Part shown: positions 8,549-16,931 of the stretch, piece after piece
Position numbering within the stretch: position 1 is the stretch's first letter
How the letters are laid out: each line of letters begins with the position of its first letter
Assembly: GCF_022601875.1 (NCBI RefSeq)
Contig: NZ_JAKVIP010000001.1
Coordinates: 124,001 to 188,000 of the forward strand
Direction of reading: 5' to 3'
DNA: 64,000 nucleotides
DNA from: Chryseobacterium sp. SSA4.19
GTDB taxonomy: Bacteria; Bacteroidota; Bacteroidia; Flavobacteriales; Weeksellaceae
Notes under the pieces: model-generated
Told to the model about the DNA's origin: nothing
What the model saw: the letters and a program-made list of their open reading frames with translations, nothing else
The model's database searches: none
Position numbers and translations under genes: made by a program

Positions 8549-8635
8549 TTTAAAATAACGGTATCTAATGATGACTGTTGCAGTCGAAAATATACCACGA
8601 TCTCTAAATAGATCATTCAAACAAACCAAATTCCC

Positions 8636-8643
8636 TATCTTTG
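8636..8643 (+). promoter_or_regulatory. -7 box of queD, leaderless arrangement
   Basis: TATCTTTG ends 4 nt before the queD ATG at 8648. The transcript should start at about the start codon, leaving no room for a preQ1-type riboswitch. Confidence 0.6.
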
Positions 8644-8647
8644 TATC

Positions 8648-9094
8648 ATGATACGTATTACAAAAATTTTTACATTCGAGACCGCTCATGTGTTGTATAA
8701 TTATGATGGGAAATGTAAAAATATGCACGGACATTCCTATAAACTGTTTGTAACGGTGAAAGGAAAACCGATTAATGATTTGGAGAGCCCCAAAAATGGG
8801 ATGGTAGTAGATTTCGGAGATATCAAGAGCATTGTAAAAGCCGAGATCGTAGATGTTTGGGATCATGCCGTATTGATCAATGCGCTGACTCCCCATCGGG
8901 AGCTTGGGGAAGACCTGGAAAATAAAGGACATAAAGTAATCTATTGCAGCTTTCAGCCGACCTGTGAAAATATGCTGTATGCCATTGCCTCAAAAATAAA
9001 GCGGAGCCTTCCGGAAGGAATTTCTCTTGCCTACCTGAAACTTCATGAAACCGAAAATTCTTACGGAGAATGGTTTGCAGAAGATAATCAGTAA
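8648..9094 (+). CDS. queD: 6-carboxytetrahydropterin synthase (QueD/PTPS family)
   Basis: A 148-aa member of the 6-pyruvoyl-tetrahydropterin synthase family that makes 6-carboxy-tetrahydropterin from dihydroneopterin triphosphate in queuosine/7-deazaguanine synthesis. Zinc ligands are visible as His14 (ETAH), His27 and His29 (MHGHSY), and Cys23 is the catalytic cysteine. DHAVL and the C-terminal LHETENSYGEW provide the conserved Asp-His pair and the substrate-anchoring Glu. Size fits bacterial QueD. Next comes an LpxH-like gene 25 nt downstream, probably on the same transcript although functionally unrelated. Confidence 0.93.
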   Translation: MIRITKIFTFETAHVLYNYDGKCKNMHGHSYKLFVTVKGKPINDLESPKNGMVVDFGDIKSIVKAEIVDVWDHAVLINALTPHRELGEDLENKGHKVIYCSFQPTCENMLYAIASKIKRSLPEGISLAYLKLHETENSYGEWFAEDNQ

Positions 9095-9119
9095 CTCTAT
9101 TCAGTAAAAATAGAAGAAC

Positions 9120-9911
9120 GTGTTAAAAACGACCATTAATTTAGAGCCGGGAAAGAAAGTATATTTTGCTTCAGATCAGCATTTCGGTGCCCCTACACCA
9201 AAGGAAAGTAAGGTGCGTGAAGAACGCTTTATCCGTTGGATGGATGAAATAAAGCATGATGCTCAGGTACTTTTTTTAATGGGTGATCTTTTTGATTTCT
9301 GGCATGAATGGAAGCATGTGATCCCAAAAGGGTATGTGCGGGTTTTAGGGAAGATCGCAGAGCTGAAGGACCGCGGGATTCATATTTATTTTTTTGTAGG
9401 GAACCACGATCTTTGGATGAAAGATTATCTGGAAGAAGAAATAGGATGTACTGTTTTCTATAAAAAACAATACTTTGAAATGGGCGGGAAGCAGTTTTTG
9501 CTGGCCCATGGAGATGGTTTGGGACCTGGTGATAAAGGGTATAAAAGAATGAAGAAAGTATTTACAAACCCTGTAGCGCAATGGTTGTTCAAATGGCTTC
9601 ATCCGGATGTGTCTATGAGAATTGCTTTATACATGTCCCAGAAAAACAAGATGATTTCAGGAGATGAAGACAAAGAGTTTTTAGGGGAAGACAAAGAATT
9701 TCTGATTATTTATTCCAAAGAAAAGCTCAGAACACAGCAGATTGATTATTTTATTTATGGACACAGGCATCTTCCTATGGTTCTTGATCTGGGGCAGAAT
9801 GCAAAATATATCAATCTCGGAGACTGGATATCTTACTTTACGTACGGCGTTTTCGAGCATGAATTTGAGCTTAAAACCTTTGGAGATAATGCAAAAAGAA
9901 TTACCCCATAA
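9120..9911 (+). CDS. lpxH: UDP-2,3-diacylglucosamine diphosphatase (LpxH-like)
   Basis: A 263-aa calcineurin-like phosphoesterase that should cleave UDP-2,3-diacylglucosamine to lipid X in lipid A synthesis. Metal-binding motifs are in order: SDQH (Asp19, His21), GDLFD at 55-59, GNHD at 94-97, AHGDG near 136-140 and YGHRH near 218. The start is GTG at 9120 (MLKTTINLEPG), since the protein aligns best from there and no ATG lies upstream. The insertion between the GD and GH motifs is the LpxH-type lid. It follows queD closely, in line with co-transcription. Confidence 0.9.
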   Translation: MLKTTINLEPGKKVYFASDQHFGAPTPKESKVREERFIRWMDEIKHDAQVLFLMGDLFDFWHEWKHVIPKGYVRVLGKIAELKDRGIHIYFFVGNHDLWMKDYLEEEIGCTVFYKKQYFEMGGKQFLLAHGDGLGPGDKGYKRMKKVFTNPVAQWLFKWLHPDVSMRIALYMSQKNKMISGDEDKEFLGEDKEFLIIYSKEKLRTQQIDYFIYGHRHLPMVLDLGQNAKYINLGDWISYFTYGVFEHEFELKTFGDNAKRITP

Positions 9912-10082
9912 AGAGATAATTCTTTGAGTGAACCGAAGTCCGCTCTTGTTTTTAATCCATATTCCGCATATTCAATTACAATAATTCGACCAAAATTTAT
10001 TTTTACATTAAAAAAGAATAAAAAATATGAGGTCATCGGTTAACTGATTGGTAATAAGAATATAAAATTTATTATTTAAGAA

Positions 10083-11063
10083 GTGAAAAATATATTCAAT
10101 ATACAGACAGAACAGGATTTTTTAAAAGCTTCGCTGGAGACTTTTCACTATCAATACGAAAACTCTGGGATTTACAGAAAGTTTGTAGACTATTTAAAAG
10201 TCAGCCCTAAAAAAGTCAACAGTCTGGCAGAAATTCCGTTTCTGCCGATTGAAATGTTTAAAAATCATCAGATTCTGGATAAAAATATAACAGCGGATTT
10301 GTTTTTCCGAAGCTCCGGAACTACGCAAATGAACCTGTCCACCCATTGGATCGCTGATGAAAGCATCTATCAAGAAAGCATTTATAAAAGTTTTGAGCAG
10401 TTTATAGGAAGGCCTGAAGATTTTATCTTTTTAGGGCTGCTTCCCAGTTATCTGGAAAAGCAACATTCTTCCCTGATTTATATGGTGGATTATCTTATGA
10501 AAAAATCTGCCCGGCCGGAAAACGGATATTTTCTGTATAATCATTCAGATTTACTAAAGCTGCTGAATACTTTAAAAGATAAAAAGATAATTCTTTTCGG
10601 AGTTTCCTTTGCATTATTAGATTTCCTTGACTACTGTACACAAAATGGAGAATCTCTAAGTTTTACTGAAAATCTGATCGTTATTGAAACAGGAGGAATG
10701 AAAGGAAGGAAAGAAGAAATGACGAAAAATGAACTGCTGAAAATTTTGCAGGAAGGTTTTAAAACCCATAAAATTTATTCTGAATATTCTATGACGGAAC
10801 TGCTCTCGCAGGCCTATTCTTTAGGAAATAATAAATATGAATGTCCTAAATGGATGAAAATCATGGTACGAAATGCCGAAGATCCGCTGGCGTATGAAAA
10901 AGAGGAAAGAACAGGAGCTATCAATATCATTGATCTGGCCAATATTCATTCGTGTGCATTTATCGCAACACAGGATCTGGGAAAACTAACAGGAAATAAA
11001 TTCCAGGTATTGGGACGGATAGACCATTCGGATATTCGGGGGTGCAGTCTGCTGGTTTCATAA
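10083..11063 (+). CDS. LuxE/PaaK-family acyl-protein synthetase-like protein
   Basis: A 326-aa member of the ANL adenylate-forming superfamily closest to LuxE, which activates fatty acids as acyl-AMP. The phosphate-binding loop is FFRSSGTTQ at 75-82, and YSEYSMTELLSQ (~265-277) matches the A5-type motif that binds AMP. It lacks the large C-terminal domain of acyl-CoA ligases, as LuxE does. The start is GTG at 10083. No luxC/luxD reductase or transferase partner is present, so bioluminescence is not implied. In Flavobacteria such genes are often linked to acyl or lipid pathways. The substrate is unknown. Confidence 0.85.
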   Translation: MKNIFNIQTEQDFLKASLETFHYQYENSGIYRKFVDYLKVSPKKVNSLAEIPFLPIEMFKNHQILDKNITADLFFRSSGTTQMNLSTHWIADESIYQESIYKSFEQFIGRPEDFIFLGLLPSYLEKQHSSLIYMVDYLMKKSARPENGYFLYNHSDLLKLLNTLKDKKIILFGVSFALLDFLDYCTQNGESLSFTENLIVIETGGMKGRKEEMTKNELLKILQEGFKTHKIYSEYSMTELLSQAYSLGNNKYECPKWMKIMVRNAEDPLAYEKEERTGAINIIDLANIHSCAFIATQDLGKLTGNKFQVLGRIDHSDIRGCSLLVS

Positions 11064-11078
11064 TGTAAGGTAAAATTT

Positions 11079-11627
11079 ATGAAATTAAAAATTGAAGAAT
11101 TAGTCCATGCCTTTATTCACTCTCAATGCAATTTTGAAAAAGAGATTGTGTTAACTAACCACTTTCATGCTGATTGGGAAGCGGATATCCTGATTGTTGA
11201 CCCTGAAGGTTTCAGCCATGAAATAGAAATCAAACTCTCAAAAAGCGATTTTAAAAATGATTTTAAAAAATCATACACCAACATCAGTACAGGGGAGAAA
11301 TTTCTGAAGCATGACAAAATATGCTGTGGAGATTATGTATGCAATGCTTTTAGTTTCCTTCTTCCGATGGGAATGGTAGACCATTCGCTGATTCCTGAAT
11401 ATTGTGGGATCATAGAGTTTTATCATAATGTGGATTCCTGGGATACGGAATTTTACATCATCCGGCATCCTAAACGTGTGCATGATGATTCTTACTGGAA
11501 GCTTATCGACAAAGATTTTTTTATGCGCAAAATGGCGTTGAATTTACTACAGCGGAAAATGGAAATCAAAGGAAAACAGGATGAGTTGATTTTCAGAAAT
11601 CCTTTTGATATCAAAAAGCTTAAATAA
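11079..11627 (+). CDS. MmcB-like PD-(D/E)XK nuclease-fold protein
   Basis: A 182-aa protein. The core EADILIVDPEGFSHEIEIK (Asp36...Glu50-Ile-Lys52) followed by LSKSDFKNDFKK matches the MmcB-like subgroup of the PD-(D/E)XK nuclease superfamily, whose members carry E-I-K-x-S-x-x-DF. These residues would bind metal and cut or bind DNA. It is 15 nt downstream of the LuxE-like gene and likely co-transcribed, though no functional link is evident. MmcB in alphaproteobacteria belongs to a DNA-damage response. Here the role is unassigned; a phage- or restriction-type nuclease is possible. Confidence 0.7.
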   Translation: MKLKIEELVHAFIHSQCNFEKEIVLTNHFHADWEADILIVDPEGFSHEIEIKLSKSDFKNDFKKSYTNISTGEKFLKHDKICCGDYVCNAFSFLLPMGMVDHSLIPEYCGIIEFYHNVDSWDTEFYIIRHPKRVHDDSYWKLIDKDFFMRKMALNLLQRKMEIKGKQDELIFRNPFDIKKLK

Positions 11628-11796
11628 ATTTTTTCGGTTTTTTTACAAGCTGATGCCACATCGTGTATATTCAATACTGTAGATAGCTGCTTTTGATTGA
11701 GGTTAGAATAATTGAAAAATTGACAGATCTACCATTTGGATAGTTGATGGGTACATAAAAATCATTATTTTTAGTTGAATTTAAAAAAGCGCTTTA

Positions 11797-12417
11797 ATGA
11801 TAAAGTTTTTGTGTGTGGTTATTGCATCATGTATTCACGGGTCTTATTTTTCCCAGGTGAGAAAAGAAACAGTACCCTGCTATGATCTGACACAAATCTT
11901 AAAAGTAACGCCAACCCCTCTCTATAAACCGCATCTGGATGCTTCGAGAAAGTTCGGGATTAAACTTCTGCAGGACCAGAAATCAATAACGAAGTATATC
12001 AATACCGGAAAACTCCATAAAATAAAAAAAGCCGGGAAAGGATACCGCATACATAAACTTGATTACAGCAGGCCATGGATGGTCTCCAAAGGCAAACTGA
12101 TGCTGGAAAGAATAGGTGCACGTTTCAGCAGGGATACGAAAGGCAGCACCTTTACCGTTTCTTCCCTTACAAGGACACTTGAGGACCAGTGCAGATTAAG
12201 AAAAATTAATACGAATGCCTCTTTAGGGATCAGTTCGCATAATTACGGAAACTCTTTTGATATTTCATATGTCCGTTTTAATGATGTTTTAAAACATAAT
12301 GCTAAGCTGGAGAAAGCTTTGGAGAAGATTTTAGAATATTACACCAATGCGGGAAAGATTTATTATATTAAAGAAAAACAGCAGAGCTGCTTTCATATAA
12401 CGGTAAAAAACTATTAA
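11797..12417 (+). CDS. DUF5715 family exported protein, LAS-peptidase-like
   Basis: A 206-aa protein with a short signal peptide (MIKFLCVVIASCIHGSYFSQ). The pattern fits DUF5715: TVSSLTRTLEDQCRL, then NASLGISSHNYGNSFDIS near 147-164, and a final CFHITVKNY. The spacing S-x-H-x-x-G-x-x-x-D plus a late H recalls the zinc site of LAS peptidases (M15 D-Ala-D-Ala type). A cell-wall hydrolytic or binding role in the periplasm is therefore plausible. The metal-site reading is inference. It has its own intergenic regions on both sides. Confidence 0.75.
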   Translation: MIKFLCVVIASCIHGSYFSQVRKETVPCYDLTQILKVTPTPLYKPHLDASRKFGIKLLQDQKSITKYINTGKLHKIKKAGKGYRIHKLDYSRPWMVSKGKLMLERIGARFSRDTKGSTFTVSSLTRTLEDQCRLRKINTNASLGISSHNYGNSFDISYVRFNDVLKHNAKLEKALEKILEYYTNAGKIYYIKEKQQSCFHITVKNY

Positions 12418-12497
12418 CCGATTTTCGATTATACGTGATATAGTTGCACAGATAATTTAGTTTTTTTAATTTTATGGCACTTTAAAAACCATGAAAT

Positions 12498-13223
12498 ATG
12501 AATACATTCACCAGGGAACAATTTGATGCAGCTGTAGCACAATGGATCACAAGTTGTTCGGACTTTTACGCAATCACGAAAATTATTCCCACCAATCACG
12601 TTTTTACTTTCGATGCTGAACAGATGGACTGGATGAGAAACCTGAATAGGTATAAAGAGTTTTGTACTGAAATAGGCGTGTATAAGGGTCAGCTTGTCGC
12701 TATATTATGCCCGTTAGATGGTAGTGGGAAGAGGCTTGTTGTAGACAAATTCCCTTACAGCCCACTGCAGGAATTGGATAGAGATCTTAGGCTAATGGAA
12801 ACAGAAGAGTATATCGTTGTAAAAAATGCTGTTCTTTCAAAAGATTTACAGAGAATTGACGATAATTCAGATACTTATCTTCCCGTTTCCAGCAAACCTA
12901 TGCTGGAACAGGATAAAGCGGTTACCGCTATAGAATCCTGGAGAGATGAAGCAATGATCTGGTTTTACAGAGAGTGTACTGAGTTTAAGGGGAGCAGGAT
13001 ATTCAAAAGGTTTTTTGTTCCAACTCAAGATATCACTGCTACAAAAAGCGGATTTACTCATGTTGTGTGTTCATTCGGTCTTAAGTTTTCCGATGTTTAC
13101 CAGAGACTTTTGCCTACCCTTATTTTTATCTCCTTTTATGAAGATCTTCAAAATTCAGGAAGCGTCCAGACGATCTCAAATACTTACGACTGGTCAGAAG
13201 CATGTCCGCCGCTTTGTAAGTAA
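12498..13223 (+). CDS. Conserved-looking protein of unknown function
   Basis: A 241-aa soluble protein with no signal peptide or membrane segment. I recognise no family. It ends in CPPLCK, a possible redox- or metal-active Cys pair, and contains four other Cys residues. Composition and codon use match neighbours, so it is a real gene. It lies 26 nt upstream of a membrane protein and the kinase/regulator pair, and may be the first gene of that transcript. Confidence 0.7.
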   Translation: MNTFTREQFDAAVAQWITSCSDFYAITKIIPTNHVFTFDAEQMDWMRNLNRYKEFCTEIGVYKGQLVAILCPLDGSGKRLVVDKFPYSPLQELDRDLRLMETEEYIVVKNAVLSKDLQRIDDNSDTYLPVSSKPMLEQDKAVTAIESWRDEAMIWFYRECTEFKGSRIFKRFFVPTQDITATKSGFTHVVCSFGLKFSDVYQRLLPTLIFISFYEDLQNSGSVQTISNTYDWSEACPPLCK

Positions 13224-13249
13224 AACTAATTTTTTAACTTTAATATATT

Positions 13250-13858
13250 GTGGATATTTATCAGACCATAATTTATCTCAATAATAGTTTACTTGTAATT
13301 TGTGCTTTTATCGGACTTTTCAAGTACAAATATTTTAAAAATACAGAAAAATGGTATGTGTATTATATCATTTTTCTTTTTTTGATAGAAGCTATTGTTA
13401 AAATTGCTCTTTACCAGTTTAAGGTACAAGATTTAAGTTTTATTTTTCGTTATTTTGTCTCAGGAGAACTCCTGCTATTGGGGATTTTGTTTATCAGGAA
13501 ACTCAGGATGTCATATTATTGGTATATCCCGATCATTTTAATGGCAGGTTATTTCTTAATTGATACCAATGGTATTACCAATGAGGTAAAGAAAGTAATA
13601 TCCAATATTGTGGTGATTTGTTTTGCAGGTTCTGCACTACTTATGGAAATTAAAAACAGTAAAATCAATGATCGTTTTATGTTGGCGGACAGTTTTATCT
13701 TTCTGTATTATGCACTTTCGGTTTTTCTGTTTTTCCTTCTGCGTCAGCTTCCGGCATTCGGACAGGAAGAAGCCAAAATTATCTGGGGGATGAATAATAT
13801 TCTCTGCAGCTTTCTGTATTTATCAATTATTTATACCTTTTTAAAATTAAAGAAATAA
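13250..13858 (+). CDS. Polytopic membrane protein upstream of sensor kinase
   Basis: A 202-aa protein with about six or seven hydrophobic helices (for example 10-25, 37-54, 70-82, 91-105, 117-131, 146-164 and 177-198) joined by short charged loops. The start is GTG at 13250 (MDIYQTII). The stop overlaps the probable start region of the kinase gene. The kinase itself has only one short membrane segment and no sensor domain, so this protein is a reasonable candidate for its membrane partner or signal receiver. That link is inference from gene order. No named family is recognised. Confidence 0.72.
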   Translation: MDIYQTIIYLNNSLLVICAFIGLFKYKYFKNTEKWYVYYIIFLFLIEAIVKIALYQFKVQDLSFIFRYFVSGELLLLGILFIRKLRMSYYWYIPIILMAGYFLIDTNGITNEVKKVISNIVVICFAGSALLMEIKNSKINDRFMLADSFIFLYYALSVFLFFLLRQLPAFGQEEAKIIWGMNNILCSFLYLSIIYTFLKLKK

Positions 13859-14637
13859 CCTTAAATATTACCTTTTTTATTGTGTTGATTGTCGTTCTGG
13901 TGATCATAATGTCTTTTATTCTTTTAGCATACAGAAGCTTTATCCAGAGGATTGTAAGAGAAAAGGATGCACAGTATGAAGCTGAAGTGTTACACCAGAA
14001 AAAGCTGGCACTGGAAAATATTAAGGCTCAGGAGTCTGAAAGAAAAAGAATTGCAGTAATGATTCATGACGATATCGGGAACCGGCTTAATATTCTTTCA
14101 CTATGGTTAAATAACCTGGATACAAAAGGTGATGAGCTGATCAAGAAAAATATCACAACGCAAATGTCTTCTCTCATAGATTCTGCAAGAAGCATTTCGC
14201 ACTCATTATATCCTGTGAATCTGGAAGCTGTAGGATTGGTATTATATATAGAAGAACTGATTGCTAATCTTTCAGGCAGAATCAATATCTCACTGACGGT
14301 AAGCCCGAAATTTCAGAAGAAAAATATCTTTATAGAAGTGCAGTTATACAGAATTATTCAGGAGTTTACCACCAATGTTCTCAAGCATTCGGAAGCATCA
14401 AAAGTAAGGATCTATATGAAAGAGTATACAAACCATCTTGGAGTAGTTATTTCCGATAACGGTCAAAGCTTTGATTATGAAGAAGTGAAAAAAGGGATGG
14501 GAATTAAAAATATAGAATCCAGAATAAAATCTATGAATGCGGCTCACAAATGGAAGAATGTTTTGAATGAAGGCAGCCGTTTAATTATTAAAATTCCATA
14601 CAGCAATGAATTCCCAGATCAAAATAGCACTGATTGA
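13846..14637 (+). CDS. Sensor histidine kinase (LytS/DesK-like, HisKA_3)
   Basis: A two-component kinase. One N-terminal membrane helix is followed by a coiled linker (REKDAQYEAEVLHQKK), a HisKA_3 dimerisation domain with ERKRIAVMIHDDIGNR carrying the phospho-acceptor His, and an HATPase domain (N-box TTNVLKHSEAS, SDNGQSF, GMGIKNIESR). The first usual start codon is GTG at 13882, which would cut the membrane helix short. The frame is open back to an ATT at 13846 (I/M-KEITLNITFF), giving a full-length helix and overlapping the previous gene. I annotate the longer form, with GTG 13882 as the alternative. The response regulator overlaps its 3' end by 32 nt. Confidence 0.88.
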   Translation: MKEITLNITFFIVLIVVLVIIMSFILLAYRSFIQRIVREKDAQYEAEVLHQKKLALENIKAQESERKRIAVMIHDDIGNRLNILSLWLNNLDTKGDELIKKNITTQMSSLIDSARSISHSLYPVNLEAVGLVLYIEELIANLSGRINISLTVSPKFQKKNIFIEVQLYRIIQEFTTNVLKHSEASKVRIYMKEYTNHLGVVISDNGQSFDYEEVKKGMGIKNIESRIKSMNAAHKWKNVLNEGSRLIIKIPYSNEFPDQNSTD

Positions 14638-15283
14638 TGACGAGCAACTGATCGTTGAAGGTGTAAAGATGTTATTGTCATCCGAACAGAATATCACAGT
14701 AGGATTTACTTCCAACAACGGGCCGGATTTTTTACAAACCTTAGAGCATACTTCTAAGGAGGATTTCCCCGATATCGCTTTGGTGGATGTCCAGATGCAG
14801 CCCATGAACGGCTTCGAGCTCGTGGAGATCCTGAAAGAAAAATATCCGGATCTTAAGATCATCATCCTCTCTTCACATTATAAAACCACAATCCTGGGAT
14901 ACATGGTGAAGTTGGGTGTATCTGCCTTTCTTCCTAAAAATTCGAACAGGAATGCCTTTATAGAAGCAATTACCATTGTTTATAAAAACGGAATCTTCTT
15001 CACACCGGAAGATCATCAGATGATTTTTTCCTATATGAACAGTCCAACGAAGAAAAGGACACTTTTTGATATGGATGATGAGCTGTCTGACCGTGAAAAA
15101 GATGTTGTAAAACTGATATGCCAGGAATGCACCAATCATGAAATTGCAGAGAAACTGTTTATAAGCCCGAGAACAGTGGAAAGTCACAGACAGAGAATTG
15201 CAGAAAAAATAGGCGCTAAGAATACGGTAGGAATCGTAATCTATGCAATTATCAATAATATATATTCCTTAGAAAAAATCTGA
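14606..15283 (+). CDS. LuxR-type (NarL/FixJ) response regulator
   Basis: A 225-aa regulator. The receiver domain spans 1-125 with acidic pocket Asp11/Asp12, phospho-acceptor Asp61 (LVDVQM) and Lys111. The C-terminal LuxR HTH runs at about 158-220 (LSDREKDVVKLI..., ISPRTVESHRQRIAEKI). The gene starts inside the kinase gene (32-nt overlap), so the two are translated together and are certainly cognate. A terminator sits right at the stop codon. Target genes are unknown; the nearby lipase gene is one candidate. Confidence 0.95.
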   Translation: MNSQIKIALIDDEQLIVEGVKMLLSSEQNITVGFTSNNGPDFLQTLEHTSKEDFPDIALVDVQMQPMNGFELVEILKEKYPDLKIIILSSHYKTTILGYMVKLGVSAFLPKNSNRNAFIEAITIVYKNGIFFTPEDHQMIFSYMNSPTKKRTLFDMDDELSDREKDVVKLICQECTNHEIAEKLFISPRTVESHRQRIAEKIGAKNTVGIVIYAIINNIYSLEKI

Positions 15284-15308
15284 TTCCGTAGAAATACGGA
15301 ATTTTTTA
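15283..15308 (+). terminator. Terminator after response regulator
   Basis: Arms attccgta (15283-15290) and tacggaat (15295-15302) pair around the loop gaaa and lead into TTTTTT. The hairpin starts at the last base of the stop codon, which cleanly separates the two-component operon from the lipase gene. Confidence 0.85.
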
Positions 15309-15418
15309 TTTGGTACTTTTTACTCTATCATTCCGTCTTTTTCCATCGTTACTTTGGTAAATTCATTAATAAGCAGAGTGTTATTAATAGGAAGGGTTAA
15401 GATAAACCACAAAGTGGC

Positions 15419-16744
15419 ATGGAAAACAACATTATCTCTATCGGTATTTTCTTTGACGGAACCGGAAATAACGGGGTTAACGCGACGGCTTACCGGAAAC
15501 CATTGACGAATAACGAAAGCTATCACAGTAATATAACCAATATTTATAAATTGTTCAGGCTGTTCAGCGGTGACGAAAAGCTGTATATTGAAGGAATAGG
15601 AACTGTTATGGGTCAGGAAGACAGCGATTTTGCTATGGCTACCTGCCGGAATCCTGAAAAACTCGAGGGTTATTCTTCTGATGACAAACTGAATAAGGGT
15701 CTTTCTTTTATCAAAAAAATAGTAGCTGATAAGAGCAGGAAATACGAACTGTATATCTACGGATTCAGCAGAGGGGCCATGCTGGCAAGGCACTTTTGTC
15801 ATGAATTGCTGAAATCGGAAGATTCTGTGCAGGCAGATATCACCATCAGGTTTCTGGGAGTTTTTGATACGGTGGAATCCTGTGCCTTCAGTGATTATAG
15901 TGTTACCATTTTACCAATGGTGCAAAGGTCGCTTCATCTTTGTGCTAAGGATGAATGCCGGTATTTTTTTCCTTTAACTGGCTTTTTTGAAGATTCCAGG
16001 GAGATGAACGATTCAAAATATGAGACCGAACATCATATATGGAAAGAAATTTTTGTGCCGGGAGCTCATGCAGATGTTGGCGGAGGATATTTGGAAAGCT
16101 CAGAATCGGTATATATTTCTCCGGAAATTATGAATGGAAAGCTTTTTTCCTATGTGGAGAATATCAGGAAAACTGCGGCTGTTAAGAAAGGAAGCAGTTT
16201 TTGGGATTATCTTCTGGAGCACATAAAACTGGGTAACGGAAATGTTTTCCCACAGGCATATATTGAAAGAGATTGTGTTTACAGTGAGATGTCTAAAATG
16301 TATGGAAGATTAATGCTGGAAGAATCCAATCAAAACCATAAGGTTTTTAAAACTGATTTTGAGGAGTCTGATTTTTTAATAAATGCTGAAAATCATCCGT
16401 ATCTGATAAAGCTTTATCAAAAGCTTACAGCATATGCAGAAAATCTTTCTCCGGAAATGAAGCCTGATTACAGCTATGAAAATCTCGTGGAGTATATGCA
16501 TATTTCGGCTAATTTCGGATTGTTCAAGGGCGGAATACAATCAAATTCCCGGATTAATAAAGAATTGATTAATAATAGATTGAATGTGGCTACGCAATCT
16601 GATGGCCAGTTCAGTACAAATCAGTCAAAATTATACTCAGAGATTCACCACATAGAAAATTCTGAGGTGGATTATGCATACGGAATGAATATTCCCAATA
16701 ACGATAATTGGAGTCGTACCATATTGCTTAAAGAAAGTTTTTAA
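15419..16744 (+). CDS. DUF2235 alpha/beta hydrolase, Tle1-like phospholipase
   Basis: A 441-aa protein with the DUF2235 layout shared with the Tle1 family of type VI secretion phospholipase effectors. It begins with IGIFFDGTGNN (oxyanion Asp-Gly at 13-14). The nucleophile elbow is GFSRGA at 115-120 (Ser117), a likely catalytic acid is Asp150 in FLGVFDTV, and the base is His217 in PGAHADVGGGY (214-224). There is no signal peptide. No VgrG, PAAR or immunity-like gene flanks it, and no other T6SS gene is in the window. A secreted antibacterial lipase is possible but unproven; intracellular lipase is the alternative. Confidence 0.85.
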   Translation: MENNIISIGIFFDGTGNNGVNATAYRKPLTNNESYHSNITNIYKLFRLFSGDEKLYIEGIGTVMGQEDSDFAMATCRNPEKLEGYSSDDKLNKGLSFIKKIVADKSRKYELYIYGFSRGAMLARHFCHELLKSEDSVQADITIRFLGVFDTVESCAFSDYSVTILPMVQRSLHLCAKDECRYFFPLTGFFEDSREMNDSKYETEHHIWKEIFVPGAHADVGGGYLESSESVYISPEIMNGKLFSYVENIRKTAAVKKGSSFWDYLLEHIKLGNGNVFPQAYIERDCVYSEMSKMYGRLMLEESNQNHKVFKTDFEESDFLINAENHPYLIKLYQKLTAYAENLSPEMKPDYSYENLVEYMHISANFGLFKGGIQSNSRINKELINNRLNVATQSDGQFSTNQSKLYSEIHHIENSEVDYAYGMNIPNNDNWSRTILLKESF

Positions 16745-16782
16745 TAAATATTAGTACTTTTTCAGTTTTAAATTTAGGTGTG

Positions 16783-16810
16783 GAGCTGTCTGTTACAGGC
16801 AGCTCTTTTT
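16783..16810 (+). terminator. Terminator after DUF2235 lipase
   Basis: Arms starting gagctg (16783) and ending cagctc (16805) pair almost perfectly around a tta loop and are followed by five T residues. Confidence 0.85.
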
Positions 16811-16873
16811 ATTTTCTTCATATGAATTCCAGGCAGATCAAGATCTTAATCTTTCCGATTCATTTCTTTTCCG

Positions 16874-16881
16874 TATTTTTG
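16874..16881 (+). promoter_or_regulatory. -7 box of the ABC-F gene
   Basis: TATTTTTG fits TAnnTTTG and lies about 50 nt before the ATG, implying a leader of roughly 45 nt. Confidence 0.55.
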
Positions 16882-16931
16882 CGCCTTGAAATATTCAGTA
16901 GACATTATTCACTTTTAATTATCATTTACAC

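Noticed and set aside
8549..8647. preQ1 riboswitch before queD
   Set aside because: The -7 box ends 4 nt before the ATG, so there is no leader to hold an aptamer.
8447..8932. Long minus-strand frame of 161 codons
   Set aside because: Most of it is antisense to queD, which has clear zinc and active-site motifs; only its last 33 codons (a signal peptide) are considered.
10083..11063. Bioluminescence (lux) operon
   Set aside because: The LuxE-like gene has no luxC, luxD, luxA or luxB partner in the window.
15320..15802. Minus-strand frame of 160 codons
   Set aside because: Antisense to the DUF2235 lipase gene, whose catalytic motifs are clear.
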